DNA from: Candidatus Saelkia tenebricola
Lineage (GTDB): Bacteria > Omnitrophota > Gorgyraeia > Kaelpiales > Kaelpiaceae
Reading direction: 5' to 3'
DNA: 42,425 nt
Assembly (NCBI GenBank): GCA_030765145.1
Contig: JAVCDA010000003.1
Span: 1-42,425 of the forward strand
In this document: positions 40,270-42,425 of the stretch, in pieces
Numbering within the stretch: the first letter of the stretch is position 1
Layout: every line of letters begins with the position of its first letter
The notes under the pieces: generated by a model
The model's database searches: none
Seen by the model: the letters and a program-made list of their open reading frames with translations, nothing else
What the model was told of the DNA's origin: nothing
Position numbers and translations under genes: made by a program

Positions 40270-40449
40270 TTAGCTTTGCTCGCAATTGTTGAGAGTCATT
40301 TTATTGTAGCATTCATCGCATAAGGAATTCTTCATGTTTTTTACTGATAGTAATCTTGGTTCGTTTTCTGCATATATTTTTGCGTTTTCATAAGGTAATT
40401 CTCGTATTTTTACATCTTCTTTATCTTTTTCGCACATAAAACAGAACAT
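40270..40449 (-). CDS. 59-residue zinc-ribbon protein
   Basis: A small protein on the - strand with CFMC near the N-terminus and LCDEC near the C-terminus, spaced about 40 residues apart, suggesting a single zinc site. The ATG at 40449 has a strong Shine-Dalgarno (AAAGGAGG) upstream, which overrides a longer frame reaching 40503. Convergent with YjbQ and divergent from the HEAT-repeat gene. Function unknown. Confidence 0.7.
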   Translation of the reverse strand: MFCFMCEKDKEDVKIRELPYENAKIYAENEPRLLSVKNMKNSLCDECYNKMTLNNCEQS

Positions 40450-40474
40450 CTTAAACCTCCTTTTAGTAGGATAG

Positions 40475-40503
40475 ATGATACAATAAATTTTAAAGATACA
40501 CAA
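40475..40503 (-). promoter_or_regulatory. Promoter of the 59-residue zinc-ribbon gene
   Basis: Read on the - strand: TTGTGT (40503-40498), a 17-base spacer and TATCAT (40480-40475). The predicted start is about 12 bases before the Shine-Dalgarno. Confidence 0.5.
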
Positions 40504-40573
40504 TAGTAAATTATATTTATTTTTTGTGGATATTATTTTGAATACAACATACTTTAAAAAGTTTGAAAAAAAT

Positions 40574-40602
40574 TTGACTATGAGTTTATTTAATGCTATA
40601 TA
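40574..40602 (+). promoter_or_regulatory. Strong promoter of the HEAT-repeat gene
   Basis: TTGACT (40574-40579), a 17-base spacer and TATATA (40597-40602) preceded by TGC. This is the best match to consensus in the window. A long Shine-Dalgarno AAGGAGGAGGGAG follows at 40611-40623, so high expression is expected. Confidence 0.7.
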
Positions 40603-40626
40603 TTAATCATAAGGAGGAGGGAGAAT

Positions 40627-42237
40627 ATGAAGATAGTAAGTATGGTTTTGTTAGCAGTCTTAGTTTTTAACCCGTTTTTTAGTTCAAGAGATTTTTTATG
40701 TCAACAAGATCAACATTTATTTAGAAGAGTAAGTTCTGTTCCTGATTTTAGTAATTACAACGTAGAAGATGTATTCATAGAGCTAATCAGCGATATGCCT
40801 GAGGGATCTGAAACAGCTAAAGCATGTAACATAATTTTAGATTTGTTAGATTCAAGAAGCGATTTAGTTAGGATAGAAGGTATGATGTTGGCAGCTAACT
40901 TGCCTCAAGAGATAAGAGATTTGGTTATGCCTGTTATTTTAGAGGATTTGATGGATATTGCTATATATAGTGACACTAAAACTAGAGCTTCGGCTATAGG
41001 AGCTTTAGGTAATTTAGGGATAAAAAATGAAAGAGTTATGAATGTGTTGATAAATTTTACACGCTTAGGTTATCAAGATCTTTCAACTATTTCTGCTATA
41101 TCGGCTTTAGGTAATTTAGGTGTAACAGACGGAATTGGATTAAGTCGTCTTATAGAAATCGCAGAAGTTCGCAATCATGAGCATTACTCTGAGTATCATG
41201 AAGCCTTAGAAGCACTATGTAAACTGTGTGATTTAGGTCTAAGAAATGAGAGGGTTACAAGTGCTCTTGCAAGGTCTTTAGGATTTTTTGGTGTTGATCA
41301 TCAGGAAACAAAAAAAATTATTGTAGAAACTTTAAGTAAATTAATGGTAGAAGTAACAGATGAAGCCATAATAGATAAGTTGGTTGATATAGCAGGTAGT
41401 GGTGTTGAGTCTTCTACTGATGCTGCAATAATTTTAGGTAATGTGGAAATACCAACGGATAGAATGATTGAGTTAGTTGACAAGCTTATATCTTCTGCGG
41501 ATAGGATAATGCATTCAGGTGTTCGGGGTAGACTTTCAGTAATTTTGGATAAATTGGGTTATTTGGGTATAGCTGATAGTAGGATAGTAGAGATGGCGAT
41601 GGAGATTATAGACAATGTCGATAGTAGCAATGTGGCTGATGCTATAAATGTTCTAGGTAATATAGGTGTCACAGATGAAGAAGCTGTAAGCAGACTCCAA
41701 GAACTTACGTCGCACACAAATGATTATATTCGTGTTAGTGCTATTGAGGCATTGGTTAAATTAGATAAAGCAAATGAAAGAATGAGAGATACACTTATAG
41801 AAATAGCGAAAAAAAACAGCATTAGTGGTAGCACCGATTTTTATATTGGTGAAAAAGCCATAGCAACTTTAAGCAATCCGAATATTGTAGATGAAAAGAC
41901 AATTGAATGTCTCGTTGAAGTGATGGGGGTTTATGGAGAAGGTAGAGGTTCAGGTGTATATTCTGGGTATGCTTTAGATTCGTTAGCCAGTTTGGGTGTA
42001 ACAGAAGAGATAGTAATTGAAGCTCTTATTGAGGCGTTTACTAAAGAATATCGATATGAGAGTAGAGATACGCTTAATTTTCGTATAAAAGTTGCAAAAG
42101 TCTTAGGTAATTTAGGGATAGCTGACGAGAGGGTTATAAGGAAACTTGCGAGACTTATAAAAGTTGTGGAATTCGACCATAATCGTAGAGAACTTACGGT
42201 AGTTTTAGGTAAATTAATGCGAGTTGCAAATCCCTAA
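40627..42237 (+). CDS. Exported HEAT-like repeat protein
   Basis: A 536-residue protein with an N-terminal signal-like hydrophobic stretch (MVLLAVLVFNPFF). The rest is alpha-helical with irregular HEAT/armadillo-like repeats; the recurring unit reads A(L)GNLGIxDERVxxxL and appears about nine times (for example ALGNLGIKNERVMNVL, ALGNLGVTDG, VLGNIGVTDEEAV, VLGNLGIADERVIRKL). Such solenoids bind proteins or peptides. It stands alone with a strong promoter and Shine-Dalgarno and no neighbour on the same transcript. Function unknown; no enzymatic motif seen. Confidence 0.75.
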   Translation: MKIVSMVLLAVLVFNPFFSSRDFLCQQDQHLFRRVSSVPDFSNYNVEDVFIELISDMPEGSETAKACNIILDLLDSRSDLVRIEGMMLAANLPQEIRDLVMPVILEDLMDIAIYSDTKTRASAIGALGNLGIKNERVMNVLINFTRLGYQDLSTISAISALGNLGVTDGIGLSRLIEIAEVRNHEHYSEYHEALEALCKLCDLGLRNERVTSALARSLGFFGVDHQETKKIIVETLSKLMVEVTDEAIIDKLVDIAGSGVESSTDAAIILGNVEIPTDRMIELVDKLISSADRIMHSGVRGRLSVILDKLGYLGIADSRIVEMAMEIIDNVDSSNVADAINVLGNIGVTDEEAVSRLQELTSHTNDYIRVSAIEALVKLDKANERMRDTLIEIAKKNSISGSTDFYIGEKAIATLSNPNIVDEKTIECLVEVMGVYGEGRGSGVYSGYALDSLASLGVTEEIVIEALIEAFTKEYRYESRDTLNFRIKVAKVLGNLGIADERVIRKLARLIKVVEFDHNRRELTVVLGKLMRVANP

Positions 42238-42425
42238 ACAATAAGCTGTTGATAAGTTAAAGGAAAGATTAAAAAGCATAAAGTAGTAGGTTTAATTTTT
42301 TGAGTATTCTTTAATTCTTCAAAATAAGATAATTTATCCAGTCTAGAGCTCTTATTTGCAAGCAATTGAAGAAGTAGACGATTAGAGTATAACTATGTTT
42401 TTTGGTCTCTAACAATGTAGGTAGG

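Noticed and set aside
42238-42425. Possible gene fragment on the - strand at the window end
   Set aside because: About 45 codons are open on the - strand ending near 42236, but there is no supported start, ribosome binding site or recognisable family. I see nothing definite in this stretch.

Overview
The window is a densely packed bacterial chromosome segment of low GC (by eye roughly one third G+C). It holds about 51 protein-coding genes and one tRNA. All but two of the protein genes are on the + strand, most are separated by a few bases or overlap as ATGA-type junctions, and I see no insertion sequence, phage gene, CRISPR array or rRNA. The cell is Gram-negative: there is an MsbA-type lipid flippase, an LpxL-type acyltransferase, a SPOR-domain exported protein, a lipoprotein ApbE and an AsmA-like protein. 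The mixture (two-component MetH, Rex/ApbE/BioD-DRTGG redox cluster, orphan lipoyl domain with Lrp and aminotransferase, MGDG-synthase-like glycosyltransferase, secreted HEAT-repeat protein) resembles uncultured candidate phyla such as Omnitrophota (OP3). That placement is inference from gene content, not a measured phylogeny.

Layout. 63-4325: miaB, a TPR/SPOR protein, miaA and hflX, joining both steps of ms2i6A37 tRNA modification. 4347-10139: msbA, an AsmA-like protein, endonuclease IV and leuS. 10136-13498: comEA-comEC, tatA-tatC, a small membrane protein and queF. 13539-16863: an overlapping redox operon (BioD-like/DRTGG protein, rex, apbE, nnrE). 16927-19936: a separate MetH reactivation-domain protein and a MetH core lacking that domain. 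20035-23921: orphan lipoyl domain, Lrp/AsnC regulator, aminotransferase, diacylglycerol-type glycosyltransferase, LpxL-like acyltransferase. 23959-29129: nucleotide-sugar genes (UDP-glucose dehydrogenase, RmlC-like cupin, RmlD-like reductase, NDP-sugar epimerase, GmhB-like phosphatase) with a polyprenyl diphosphate synthase among them. 29126-33132: type 4 uracil-DNA glycosylase, priA, def, fmt. 33193-36057: exported unknown protein, zinc-finger protein with acidic tandem repeats, UPF0173 hydrolase, tRNA-Arg(CCG), PilZ protein and a free tRNA-binding domain. 36038-37985: era, a LOG/SLOG-like protein and two small zinc-finger-like proteins. 38015-40449: mazG (- strand), a phosphodiesterase with a frameshift in a G8 run, a HIT protein, YjbQ and a 59-residue zinc-ribbon protein (- strand). 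40627-42237: a secreted HEAT-repeat protein.

Two things stand out. First, every clear + strand promoter I could place carries an extended -10 (TGNTAnAAT-like), and at four genes the -10 ends only 7-9 bases before the ATG with no room for a ribosome binding site, which implies leaderless mRNAs. Second, several clusters combine familiar parts in unfamiliar ways: the lipoyl/Lrp/aminotransferase/glycolipid operon, the sugar-plus-isoprenoid cluster and the two-part methionine synthase.
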